In this document: one piece after another, positions 1 to 8,431 of the stretch
Numbering within the stretch: position 1 is the first letter of the stretch
Layout: every line of letters begins with the position of its first letter
Assembly: GCF_036231355.1 (NCBI RefSeq)
Contig: NZ_CP109496.1
Span: forward strand, 5,394,001-5,458,000
Direction: 5' to 3'
Origin: Streptomyces sp. NBC_01431
GTDB taxonomy: Bacteria > Actinomycetota > Actinomycetes > Streptomycetales > Streptomycetaceae
DNA length: 64,000 nt
Program-made: the position numbers and the translations under genes
The notes under the pieces: model-generated
What the model was told of the DNA's origin: nothing
Seen by the model: only the letters and a program-made list of their open reading frames with translations
The model's database searches: none

Positions 1-2151
1 CTCCTGCTGACGCTGGGCGGACGCCTGTGGTACCTCCAGATCCGCAACGGCAAGGAGTACACGGACGAGGCGAAGAACAACCACGTACAACAGGTCGTCC
101 AGCCCGCGGTGCGCGGCTCCATCCTGGACGCCCGCGGCGTCCCGCTCGCCGACAACGAGACCCGCCTCGTCGTCTCCGCCTCGCGCACCGACCTCAGCAA
201 GATGCCCGATCGGGGCAAGGCCGTCCTGACCCGGCTCGCAGCCGTGCTCGGCATGAAGCCGCAGGACGTCATGGACAAGGTCAGGCTCTGCGACGCCAAG
301 ACCCCCAAGCCCTGCTGGAACGGCTCGCCCTACCAGCCGATCCCGGTCACCGACGAAGCCACCACCCAGCAAGCCCTGCAGATCCGCGAACGCTCCGAGG
401 ACTTCCCCGGCATCACCGCGGACCCCACCGCCGTACGCCGCTACCCCGCGCCCGGCAAGGCCAACACCGCCCAGGTGCTCGGCTACCTCTCGCCCGTCAC
501 CGACGACGAGATCACCAAGGCGAAGGACACCGACTCGCCCTACCTGCGCTCCGACCAGGTCGGCCGCTCCGGCCTTGAGCGCACGTACGACAGGCAACTG
601 CGCGGCAAGGCCGGGATCACCCGGTACGAGGTGGACAACCTCGGCCGGGTCATCGGCCAGGCGGAGAGCGACAAGGCGCAGCCCGGCTCCAACGTCATCA
701 CGTCGATAGACGCACGCGTGCAGGCGGTCGCCGAGTACGAGCTGAACAACGCGATGGTCGAAGCCCGCAAGCAGTTCGACAAGATCACCAACGAGAACTA
801 CAAGGCGGACTCCGGCGCCGTCATCGTGATGGAGGCCAAGACCGGCCGGATCGTCGCCATGGCATCCGCGCCGACGTACGACCCGAACGTCTGGGTCGGC
901 GGCATCTCCGCCAAGGACTACCAGCAGCTCACCGGCAAGGACGGCGACTACCCGCTGCTGAACCGGGCCATACAGGGTCAGGCCGCGCCCGGCTCGACCT
1001 TCAAGGTGGTCTCCACGGCCGCCGCGGTCGAGGCCGGCTACAAGTGGGACGGCGGCTACCCCTGCACCAGCTCGTACTCCGTGGGTGGACAAGTCTTCAA
1101 GAACTTCGAGGGCGAGAGCTTCGGTCCCATCTCGCTGGGCCGCGCCCTTGAGGTGTCCTGCGACACCGTCTTCTACGGGCTCGCCGACAACGAGTGGAAG
1201 AAGGACGGCGGGATCAACCCCAAGGAGGGGCAGCCCAAGGACTTCTTCTACAAGGCCGCCCACCAGTTCGGCCTCGGCAAGCCCACCGGCGTGGACCTGC
1301 CCAACGAGGTCACCGGCCGCGTCCCGGACCGCCAGTGGAAGGAGAGCTACTTCAAGGCCAACAAGGACGCCTGGTGCAGGACCGGTAAGAAGGACGGCAG
1401 TTACGTCGAGAAGATCGCGTACGAGAACTGCCTCGAAGGCAACAAGATGCGCGAGGGCGACGCGATCAACTACTCCATCGGCCAGGGCGACACCCTCGTC
1501 ACCCCGATCCAGGAGGCCATGATCTACGGGGCGATCGCCAACGGCGGCACCGTGCACGCGCCGACCATCGGCAAGGCGATCGTCAGCGCCGACGGCAAGT
1601 CCGTGCAGGAGATCACGCCGAAGGTCAACGGCAAGCTGCCGGTCTCCCAGGCCACCCTCGACGGCTTCAACAAGGCCCTCGCGGGCGTCGTCACCGGCGG
1701 TACCGCCGCCTGGAAGTTCCAGGGCTGGCCGCAGGACAAGATCGAGCTGCACGCCAAGACCGGTACCGCCGAGGTCTACGGCAAGCAGACCACGTCCTGG
1801 CTCGCCACCTACTCCAAGGACTACACGGTCGTCATGACGATCGCCCAGGCCGGTACGGGTTCCGGCGCCTCAGGTGAGGCCGTGCGCAAGATCTACGAGG
1901 CGATGTACGGCGTCGACGACGCCGGCCACCAGGACCTCAAGCGCGCCATGCTGCCGCAGCCCGAGCAGTCCCTGCCCAAGATCCAGGCCGACGGCTCCAT
2001 CGACGCGCCGACCGTCGCCGCCTACGACCCGAACGCCGGCAAGACCAAGGACAAGACACAGCCCGACGGTCAGCCGCAGCCCAATGGCCAGCCGCAGCCC
2101 AGCAACAGCCCGGCCACCAACGTCGACAACCGCAACCCACGGAGGGACTAG
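1..2151 (+). CDS. mrdA: Penicillin-binding protein 2 (class B transpeptidase), 5' end cut by window
   Basis: Class B PBP that cross-links peptidoglycan with its SEDS partner RodA. The frame is open from base 1 (LLLTLGGRLWYLQI, the end of the N-terminal anchor), so only the first few dozen residues are missing and 716 are visible. Counting from base 1, the transpeptidase signatures are S332-T-F-K (SxxK nucleophile), S386-C-D (SxN position, with Asp as in many PBP2s) and K586-T-G-T. A PBP dimer domain precedes them (visible in RGSILDARG). The C-terminus is a Gln/Pro-rich tail. It ends 4 bases before rodA, with a GGAGGG ribosome site inside its last codons, so the two are surely co-transcribed. 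The upstream neighbours, expected to be mreBCD, are outside the window. Confidence 0.95.
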   Translation, partial: LLLTLGGRLWYLQIRNGKEYTDEAKNNHVQQVVQPAVRGSILDARGVPLADNETRLVVSASRTDLSKMPDRGKAVLTRLAAVLGMKPQDVMDKVRLCDAKTPKPCWNGSPYQPIPVTDEATTQQALQIRERSEDFPGITADPTAVRRYPAPGKANTAQVLGYLSPVTDDEITKAKDTDSPYLRSDQVGRSGLERTYDRQLRGKAGITRYEVDNLGRVIGQAESDKAQPGSNVITSIDARVQAVAEYELNNAMVEARKQFDKITNENYKADSGAVIVMEAKTGRIVAMASAPTYDPNVWVGGISAKDYQQLTGKDGDYPLLNRAIQGQAAPGSTFKVVSTAAAVEAGYKWDGGYPCTSSYSVGGQVFKNFEGESFGPISLGRALEVSCDTVFYGLADNEWKKDGGINPKEGQPKDFFYKAAHQFGLGKPTGVDLPNEVTGRVPDRQWKESYFKANKDAWCRTGKKDGSYVEKIAYENCLEGNKMREGDAINYSIGQGDTLVTPIQEAMIYGAIANGGTVHAPTIGKAIVSADGKSVQEITPKVNGKLPVSQATLDGFNKALAGVVTGGTAAWKFQGWPQDKIELHAKTGTAEVYGKQTTSWLATYSKDYTVVMTIAQAGTGSGASGEAVRKIYEAMYGVDDAGHQDLKRAMLPQPEQSLPKIQADGSIDAPTVAAYDPNAGKTKDKTQPDGQPQPNGQPQPSNSPATNVDNRNPRRD

Positions 2152-2155
2152 CGCC

Positions 2156-3346
2156 ATGGCAGGCTTCTCCGTCCAGCGGTACGCCCCCGAGCGCGGCGCC
2201 CTCGCCAAGCTCACGGCGCGCGACTCCGTGCTGCGCAGGCTCGACTGGCCGCTGCTCCTGTCGGCCCTCGCGCTCTGCCTCATCGGCTCGCTCCTGGTGT
2301 GGTCCGCCACCCGCAACCGCACCGCCATCAACCAGGGCGACCCGTACTTCTTCCTGATCCGGCACATCGTGAACGCCGGCATCGGACTCTGCCTGATGGT
2401 CGGCACCATCTGGCTCGGGCACCGCACCCTGCGCGGTGCCGTGCCCATCCTGTACGGGCTCTCCATCCTGATGCTGCTCGCGGTGCTCTCGCCGCTCGGC
2501 GCCACCGTCAACGGCGCGCACTCCTGGATCGTGCTCGGCGGCGGATTCTCCCTCCAGCCGTCCGAGTTCGCCAAGATCGCGATCATCCTGTGCATGGCGA
2601 TGCTGCTGGCCGCCCGGGTGGACGCCGGTGACCAGCTCCATCCGGACCACCGCACCGTCGTCAAGTCGCTCGGCATCGCGGTGATCCCGATCGGCTGCAT
2701 CATGCTGATGCCCGACCTCGGCTCCACCATGGTCATCGTGGTGATCATCCTCGGCGTGCTGCTGTCCTCCGGGGCATCCAACCGCTGGATCTTCGGGCTG
2801 CTCGGCGCCGGCGTGATCGGCGCGATCCTGGTCGCCACGCTCGGGATACTGGACAAGTACCAGATCAACCGCTTCGCCGCGTTCGCCAACCCCAAGCTCG
2901 ACCCGGCCGGCGTCGGCTACAACACCGGCCAGGCCAGGATCGCCATCGGCTCCGGCGGCCTGACCGGCACCGGGCTCTTCAAGGGCTCCCAGACCACCGG
3001 GCAGTTCGTCCCCGAACAGCAGACGGACTTCGTCTTCACGGTCGCCGGAGAGGAACTCGGCTTCGTCGGAGCGGGCCTGATCATCGTGCTGATCGGCGTC
3101 ATCCTGTGGCGCGCCTGCCGCATCGCCCGCGAGACCACCGAGCTGTACGGCACCATCGTGGCGGCCGGCATCATCGCCTGGTTCGCCTTCCAGTCCTTCG
3201 AGAACATCGGCATGACGCTCGGCATCATGCCGGTGGCCGGTATCCCACTGCCCTTCGTCTCCTACGGAGGCTCCTCCATGTTCGCGGTGTGGGTGGCCAT
3301 AGGGCTGCTCCAGTCGATCCGGGTGCAGCGCCCGATAACGGCATAA
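2156..3346 (+). CDS. rodA: SEDS-family peptidoglycan glycosyltransferase RodA
   Basis: Polytopic SEDS glycan polymerase of 396 residues that polymerises lipid II with PBP2. There are about ten hydrophobic segments. The family signatures are clear: NGAHSWIVLGGGFSLQPSEFAKIA in the middle, DLGS, and the C-terminal region with ENIGMTLGIMPVAGIPLPF followed by SYGGSS. The ATG at 2156 is preceded by GGAGGG at a good distance and follows the PBP2 stop directly, so the pair is an operon. A hairpin with a 10-bp stem follows at 3365-3400. In Streptomyces this locus belongs to the sporulation wall machinery (the homologue is called Sfr in S. coelicolor), which is family knowledge and not something the sequence shows. 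Confidence 0.95.
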   Translation: MAGFSVQRYAPERGALAKLTARDSVLRRLDWPLLLSALALCLIGSLLVWSATRNRTAINQGDPYFFLIRHIVNAGIGLCLMVGTIWLGHRTLRGAVPILYGLSILMLLAVLSPLGATVNGAHSWIVLGGGFSLQPSEFAKIAIILCMAMLLAARVDAGDQLHPDHRTVVKSLGIAVIPIGCIMLMPDLGSTMVIVVIILGVLLSSGASNRWIFGLLGAGVIGAILVATLGILDKYQINRFAAFANPKLDPAGVGYNTGQARIAIGSGGLTGTGLFKGSQTTGQFVPEQQTDFVFTVAGEELGFVGAGLIIVLIGVILWRACRIARETTELYGTIVAAGIIAWFAFQSFENIGMTLGIMPVAGIPLPFVSYGGSSMFAVWVAIGLLQSIRVQRPITA

Positions 3347-3364
3347 CGAGCGCACGACGCGAGC

Positions 3365-3400
3365 ACGCCGGACCGGCCGGAGAAATGGCTGGTCCGGCGT
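3365..3400 (+). terminator. Hairpin terminator after rodA
   Basis: ACGCCGGACC at 3365-3374 pairs perfectly with GGTCCGGCGT at 3391-3400. There is no U tract, which is usual for Streptomyces terminators. It lies between rodA and the CYTH-CHAD gene. Confidence 0.6.
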
Positions 3401-3437
3401 ACTGCCGTCCACCGTCGAACACGTCTAGATTCTGGTC

Positions 3438-4982
3438 ATGGCGGACACGAAGCGCGAGATCGAGCGGAAATTCGAGTTCACACCGGCCGACGCGGAGACG
3501 GCGCAGCTCCCCGACCTGACCCGAGTGGCGGGCATCGACAAGGTCGCCGGCCAGGGCGTCGCCGAACTCGACGCCGTCTACTACGACACCGACGACCTGC
3601 GCCTGGACGCCGCCTCGGTCACCCTGCGCCGCAGAACGGGCGGATCCGACGCCGGCTGGCACCTGAAGTTCCCAGTGGCCGCGAGCGTCCGCGACGAGAT
3701 CCGCGCCCCGCTCTCCGACCGCCTCCCGCGCTCGCTGGCCGCCCTGCTGCGCTCCCGCGTCCGCGGGGCCCAACTCGTCCCCGTCGTACGGCTGTTGTCC
3801 TCCCGCGACGTACGCCACCTGCTCGCCGAGGACGGCTCGCTGCTCGCCGAACTCAGCATCGACACCGTCCGTGCCGAAGGGCTGCGCGCCGGGTCCTCGA
3901 CGGCCGCCTGGACCGAGATCGAGGTCGAACTCGCCGACGGCGTCCACGACCAGAGCATCCTGGACCGGGTGGAGACCCGGCTACGCGAGGCGGGCATCCA
4001 CCCCGCGGCCAGCCCCTCCAAGGTCGCCCGCGCCCTGCACGAGACGGCGCCGCCGAACTCCCCGAAGCCGGCCCCCCACACCACCGCGCCCGCCGAAGGC
4101 ACCGCGGGCGCCCACGTGCTCGCCTTCCTGCGCACCCAGCGCGACGCCCTGGTCGCACTCGACCCGGCCGTCCGCCGCGAACTGCCCGACTCCGTGCACC
4201 AGATGCGCGTCGCCACCCGCCGGCTGCGCAGCGCGTTCAAGACGTACGCCGCAGTCGTCGACCGGACGGTGAGCGACCCCCTGGGCGACGAGCTCAAGTG
4301 GCTCGCCGCCGAACTCGGCGTCGACCGCGACCAGGAAGTCCTCGCCCAGCGCCTCAAGACCCGCATCGACGCGCTGCCCCGCACCCTGCTGCTCGGGCCC
4401 GTGCGCGGCCGGCTGCGCATCTGGACCGTGTCCCGCCGCACCGGCTCCCGCCGCACCACCATCGCCGTCCTCGACAGCAAGCGATACCTGCGGCTGCTCG
4501 ACGCTCTCGACGCGCTGCTCGCGGCCCCGCCGCTGCTCCCTGCAGCGGACCGGCCCGTTTGCGGCGTACTCGTCAAAGCGGTCCTCAAGGACTACGACCG
4601 GCTCGCGGGCCGCGTCCGCACCGCGCTCGACCTCGCACCTGGTCACGACCGGGACGTCGCCCTGCACGAGGCCCGCAAGGCCGCCAAGCGTGCCCGGTAC
4701 GCCGCCGAGGCCGCGGCCGCCGCCCTCGGCAGGCCCGCCGAGAAGTTCGCGAAGCGGATGAAGGCCGTGCAGAACGTGCTCGGCGACCATCAGGACAGCG
4801 TGGTCGCCCGCGACTCCCTGCGGACCCTGGCCGCCCAGGCCCACGCGGCCGGAGAGTCCGCGTTCACCTGGGGACTGTTGTACGGGCAGGAGGAGGCAGC
4901 GGCCGCCGAGGACGAGCGTGAACTGCCCGTGGTCTGGGCCCGCGCGGCCAAGGCGAAGCTCAGGCGGAGGCTGGGCGCCTGA
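3438..4982 (+). CDS. CYTH and CHAD domain protein
   Basis: Protein of 514 residues. The N-terminal CYTH domain carries the ExExK signature (EIERKFEF near residue 6) that in triphosphate tunnel enzymes binds metal and polyphosphate. The C-terminal half is a CHAD domain with conserved histidine and basic helices (HQMRVATRRLRSAFK and HEARKAAKRARYAAE), a fold linked to polyphosphate binding. The likely role is hydrolysis or binding of inorganic polyphosphate or triphosphate; the substrate is inferred. There is no Shine-Dalgarno. A TAGATT hexamer at 3426-3431 ends 6 bases before the ATG, suggesting a leaderless mRNA. A strong hairpin at 4983-5015 follows the stop, so it is probably a single-gene unit. 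Confidence 0.9.
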   Translation: MADTKREIERKFEFTPADAETAQLPDLTRVAGIDKVAGQGVAELDAVYYDTDDLRLDAASVTLRRRTGGSDAGWHLKFPVAASVRDEIRAPLSDRLPRSLAALLRSRVRGAQLVPVVRLLSSRDVRHLLAEDGSLLAELSIDTVRAEGLRAGSSTAAWTEIEVELADGVHDQSILDRVETRLREAGIHPAASPSKVARALHETAPPNSPKPAPHTTAPAEGTAGAHVLAFLRTQRDALVALDPAVRRELPDSVHQMRVATRRLRSAFKTYAAVVDRTVSDPLGDELKWLAAELGVDRDQEVLAQRLKTRIDALPRTLLLGPVRGRLRIWTVSRRTGSRRTTIAVLDSKRYLRLLDALDALLAAPPLLPAADRPVCGVLVKAVLKDYDRLAGRVRTALDLAPGHDRDVALHEARKAAKRARYAAEAAAAALGRPAEKFAKRMKAVQNVLGDHQDSVVARDSLRTLAAQAHAAGESAFTWGLLYGQEEAAAAEDERELPVVWARAAKAKLRRRLGA

Positions 4983-5015
4983 CCGGGGCCGTTCGGCGGG
5001 AAGGGGCGGCCCCGG
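4983..5015 (+). terminator. Hairpin terminator after CYTH-CHAD gene
   Basis: CCGGGGCCG at 4983-4991 pairs with CGGCCCCGG at 5007-5015, starting directly after the stop codon. Confidence 0.65.
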
Positions 5016-5064
5016 CTCGGGTTACGCTTGAGAGTCGCCCCCCGCCAGCCACGAAGGTCCGGAG

Positions 5065-6990
5065 ATGTCTGCCGAATCGGTCTTCCCACAGCTCGAAGCT
5101 CTGCTCCCGCATGTGCAGAAGCCCATCCAGTACGTCGGCGGTGAGCTGAACTCCACCGTCAAGGACTGGGACAGCACGGACGTCCGCTGGGCGCTCATGT
5201 ACCCGGACGCGTACGAGGTGGGCCTGCCCAACCAGGGCGTCATGATCCTCTACGAGGTACTGAACGAGCGCGAGGGCGTCCTCGCCGAGCGCACGTACAG
5301 CGTGTGGCCGGACATGGAAGCACTCATGCGCGAGCACCAGGTGCCCCAGTTCACGGTGGACTCGCACCGCCCGCTGAAGGCGTTCGACGTCTTCGGGCTC
5401 AGCTTCTCCACCGAGCTCGGCTACACCAACATGCTCACCGCGCTCGACCTGGCGGGCATCCCGCTGGAGGCCAAGGACCGCACGGTCGACGACCCGATCG
5501 TCCTCGCGGGCGGCCACGCGGCCTTCAACCCCGAGCCGATCGCGGACTTCATCGACTGCGCCGTCATCGGCGACGGCGAGCAGGCCGTGCTCGACATGAC
5601 CGAGATCGTCCGCGGCTGGAAGGCCGAGGGCCGCCCCGGCGGGCGCGAGGAGGTCCTGTTCCGCCTCGCGAAGACCGGTTCGGTGTACGTCCCCGGCTTC
5701 TACGACGTGGAGTACCTGGCCGACGGCCGCATCGCCCGTGTCGTACCGAACAAGTCGGGCGTGCCCTGGCGGGTGTCCAAGCACACCGTCATGGACCTCG
5801 ACGAGTGGCCCTACCCCAAGCAGCCCCTGGTCCCGCTCGCCGAGACCGTCCACGAGCGGATGTCCGTGGAGATCTTCCGCGGCTGCACCCGCGGCTGCCG
5901 TTTCTGCCAGGCCGGCATGATCACGCGCCCCGTGCGGGAGCGAAGCATCACCGGCATCGGCGAGATGGTCGAGAAGGGCCTGAAGGCGACGGGCTTCGAG
6001 GAGGTCGGCCTGCTGTCGCTGTCCTCCGCGGACCACTCCGAGATCGGCGACATCGCCAAGGGCCTCGCGGACCGCTACACCGAGGACAAGATCGGCCTGT
6101 CGCTGCCCTCCACCCGTGTGGACGCCTTCAACGTCGACCTCGCCAACGAGCTGACCAGGAACGGCCGTCGCTCGGGTCTCACCTTCGCCCCCGAGGGCGG
6201 CTCCGAGCGCATGCGCAAGGTCATCAACAAGATGGTCTCGGAAGAGGACCTGATCCGTACCGTCGCGACCGCGTACGGCAACGGCTGGCGCCAGGTCAAG
6301 CTGTACTTCATGTGCGGCCTGCCCACCGAGACCGACGACGACGTCCTCCAGATCGCCGACATGGCGATGAACGTGATCCAGAAGGGCCGCGAGGTCTCGG
6401 GTCAGAACGACATCCGCTGCACCGTCTCGATCGGCGGATTCGTCCCGAAGCCGCACACCCCCTTCCAGTGGGCCCCGCAGCTGAGCGCCGAGGACACCGA
6501 CGCGCGTCTGACCAAGCTGCGCGACAAGATCCGCGGCGACAAGAAGTACGGCCGCTCCATCGGCTTCCGCTACCACGACGGCAAGCCCGGCATCGTCGAG
6601 GGCCTGCTCTCACGCGGCGACCGCCGCGTCGGCGCCGTCATCCGCGCCGTCTACGAGGACGGCGGCCGCTTCGACGGCTGGCGTGAGCACTTCAGCTACG
6701 ACCGCTGGATGGCCTGCGCCGAGAAGACCCTGCCCGCCTTCGGCGTGGACGTCGACTGGTACACCACCCGCGAGCGCACCTACGAGGAGGTCCTGCCCTG
6801 GGACCACCTCGACTCGGGCCTCGACAAGGACTGGCTCTGGGAGGACTGGCAGGACTCGCTCGACGAGACCGAGGTCGAGGACTGCCGCTGGACGCCGTGC
6901 TTCGACTGCGGGGTGTGTCCGCAGATGGACACGTCCATCCAGATCGGGCCTACGGGCAAGAAGCTGCTCCCGCTCTCGGTCGTCAAGTAG
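5065..6990 (+). CDS. TIGR03960-family B12-binding-type radical SAM protein
   Basis: Protein of 641 residues with an N-terminal cobalamin-binding-like Rossmann region (YPDAYEVGLPNQG, GGHAAFNPEP) and a radical SAM barrel. Its cluster motif is CTRGCRFCQ, i.e. CxxxCxxC, near residue 273. The C-terminus has a second Cys-rich stretch (CRWTPCFDCGVCPQ). This matches the family of conserved radical SAM enzymes that precede a TIGR03936 partner in actinobacteria and cyanobacteria. Its substrate is not established to my knowledge; related enzymes act as methylthiotransferases, but I see no TRAM domain. The ATG at 5065 has GGAG just upstream. A strong terminator at 7002-7040 separates it from its usual partner. 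Confidence 0.9.
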   Translation: MSAESVFPQLEALLPHVQKPIQYVGGELNSTVKDWDSTDVRWALMYPDAYEVGLPNQGVMILYEVLNEREGVLAERTYSVWPDMEALMREHQVPQFTVDSHRPLKAFDVFGLSFSTELGYTNMLTALDLAGIPLEAKDRTVDDPIVLAGGHAAFNPEPIADFIDCAVIGDGEQAVLDMTEIVRGWKAEGRPGGREEVLFRLAKTGSVYVPGFYDVEYLADGRIARVVPNKSGVPWRVSKHTVMDLDEWPYPKQPLVPLAETVHERMSVEIFRGCTRGCRFCQAGMITRPVRERSITGIGEMVEKGLKATGFEEVGLLSLSSADHSEIGDIAKGLADRYTEDKIGLSLPSTRVDAFNVDLANELTRNGRRSGLTFAPEGGSERMRKVINKMVSEEDLIRTVATAYGNGWRQVKLYFMCGLPTETDDDVLQIADMAMNVIQKGREVSGQNDIRCTVSIGGFVPKPHTPFQWAPQLSAEDTDARLTKLRDKIRGDKKYGRSIGFRYHDGKPGIVEGLLSRGDRRVGAVIRAVYEDGGRFDGWREHFSYDRWMACAEKTLPAFGVDVDWYTTRERTYEEVLPWDHLDSGLDKDWLWEDWQDSLDETEVEDCRWTPCFDCGVCPQMDTSIQIGPTGKKLLPLSVVK

Positions 6991-7001
6991 CCGCTTGACC
7001 A

Positions 7002-7040
7002 CACGAAGGGCCCCCGCCCGGACGGCGGGGGCCCTTCGTG
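7002..7040 (+). terminator. Strong intrinsic terminator after TIGR03960 gene
   Basis: A perfect 17-bp stem: CACGAAGGGCCCCCGCC (7002-7018) pairs with 7024-7040, with a 5-base loop. It is one of the best hairpins in the window. Confidence 0.85.
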
Positions 7041-7299
7041 CGTGCGCCCCGGCCGGGTGATCGTGGCGGTCCTGATTGACGTCGTTGATCAGCACGGTGG
7101 GCGGGCCGGGAACCTGGGTGGTGGCGGGCGCGTACTCTGGGTAGTACAACTACTGCCTCCGGCGCGGTGCCCGCCCCCGAGATCTCCTTCCGTACGACGG
7201 AGGGATGAGCCGGGCGGCGAACGGCCCGCGACCGGAGGGGCCCCCACAGGACGGTGGGCGGCGCCTACCGCGCCCGCCCCGCACCGAGGAGAAGAACCA
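7041..7299. other. Intergenic region between the two radical-SAM-family genes
   Basis: The 6991-7299 gap holds the terminator, then about 260 bp without a convincing gene. It must contain the promoter of the TIGR03936 gene because the terminator isolates it, but I could not assign a well-spaced -35/-10 pair. An ATG reading frame starts at 7205 but only runs out of phase into the next gene, so I do not call it. Confidence 0.5.
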
Positions 7300-8193
7300 C
7301 TGGGCAAGCGACAGCCCGAAGGCCCGCCGCCCGCACCTGCGGTGCAGCGCATCCGACTGCGCTACACCAAGCGCGGCCGCCTCCGGTTCACCAGCCACCG
7401 TGACTTCCAGCGCGCCTTCGAGCGGGCCCTGCGCCGCGCCGAGGTGCCCATGGCGTACTCGGCGGGCTTCACCCCGCACCCCAAGGTGTCGTACGCGAAC
7501 GCCGCACCCACCGGCGTCGGCTCCGAGGCCGAATACCTGGAGATCGCGCTCACCGCGCAGCGCGACCCCGAGAAACTGCGCGCCCTGCTCGACGAGTCGC
7601 TGCCCACCGGCCTCGACATCGTGGACGCGGTCGAGGTGCGTACCTCCGGTCTCGCCGACCGGCTGACCGCCTCCGTATGGGAGCTCCGGCTCGACGGGGT
7701 GACCGTCGAAGCCGCCGGGAAGGCCGTGGCCACGTTCCTGGCCGCCGAGGCCGTCGAGGTCCAGCGCAAGACCAAGAACGGCATGCGCACCTTCGACACC
7801 CGGGGCGCCGTCGCCGAACTCCAGGCGCTCGCTCCGCAGGCCGACACGGCCGGCTCCGCCGCCGCTACGCCGGTCGATAGGCCGGTGGGCGACGCCTGTG
7901 CGATACTGCGGCTGGTAGTGCGGCACCTGACACCTGCCGTGCGACCCGACGACGTCCTGTCCGGTCTCCAAGCTGTGGCCGACCTGGCGCCGCCGGTCCC
8001 CGCAGCGGTGACCAGGCTGGCGCAGGGGCTCTTCGACGAGGAGTCCGGCACGGTGACCGACCCGCTCGCGCCCGACCGCGAGGCAGCCCCGGCCGCACCA
8101 CCATTCCCCAAGTTCTCGGCTTCGCTCGAACTGGGGGAGACCCCAATCGCCGGGACCGCCACCGCAGAGGTGCCGGAAGGTCCCGCCGCGTAA
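7300..8193 (+). CDS. TIGR03936-family radical SAM-associated protein
   Basis: Protein of about 297 residues in the DUF2344/TIGR03936 family (VQRIRLRYTKRGRLRFTSHR, then SAGFTPHPKVSYANA), which is found fused to or next to TIGR03960 radical SAM proteins. The function is not established. Start choice: CTG at 7300 has an excellent GAGGAGAAG ribosome site at 7286-7294 with 5-base spacing, and begins GKRQPEGPPPAP. The first conventional start in the conserved part is GTG at 7342 (VQRIRLRY), which has no ribosome site. I favour the CTG, but automated annotation would probably give 7342. The C-terminal 60 residues are Ala/Pro-rich linker. It lies about 240 bp upstream of the RNase gene. Confidence 0.85.
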   Translation: MGKRQPEGPPPAPAVQRIRLRYTKRGRLRFTSHRDFQRAFERALRRAEVPMAYSAGFTPHPKVSYANAAPTGVGSEAEYLEIALTAQRDPEKLRALLDESLPTGLDIVDAVEVRTSGLADRLTASVWELRLDGVTVEAAGKAVATFLAAEAVEVQRKTKNGMRTFDTRGAVAELQALAPQADTAGSAAATPVDRPVGDACAILRLVVRHLTPAVRPDDVLSGLQAVADLAPPVPAAVTRLAQGLFDEESGTVTDPLAPDREAAPAAPPFPKFSASLELGETPIAGTATAEVPEGPAA

Positions 8194-8316
8194 GGGCAGT
8201 CGTTGTAGCGCAGCCCTGGCACTCGGGAGCCACCTGGGTCGGGCCGCGCACTGACCTAAAAGACTTTCGCCAGGCCGTGCGTACATCGCGCAGGGAACCG
8301 GCGAGCCAGACATAAC

Positions 8317-8423
8317 AGCTCCCGTGCGGCGCCCGCGCCCCGGACGGCGGCACCCGCGCACATCACGCGGTACGTGCCGCCGGACCGGAAACAGGCGCGG
8401 CGCCCGGGAGCGTGACGGGAGCT
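8317..8423 (+). promoter_or_regulatory. Long nested stem-loop in the rne 5' leader, covering its ribosome site
   Basis: Four complementary pairs nest in order: AGCTCCCGT (8317-8325) with ACGGGAGCT (8415-8423); GGCGCCCGCGCC (8328-8339) with GGCGCGGCGCC (8394-8404, one bulge); CCGG (8340-8343) with CCGG (8385-8388); CGGCGGCAC (8345-8353) with GTGCCGCCG (8374-8382). A CCGCG/CGCGG tip closes a CACATCA loop at 8359-8365. The only Shine-Dalgarno-like site, GGGAG at 8417-8421, is in the 3' arm of the basal stem, 10 bases before the ATG. RNase E in E. coli autoregulates through its structured 5' leader; a similar role here is inference. Confidence 0.7.
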
Positions 8424-8431
8424 ACGCCCGC

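Noticed and set aside
1937..3412. A 491-codon antisense frame across mrdA and rodA
   Set aside because: Composition is His/Asp/Gly-rich shadow sequence of membrane-helix codons, and there is no domain or ribosome site.
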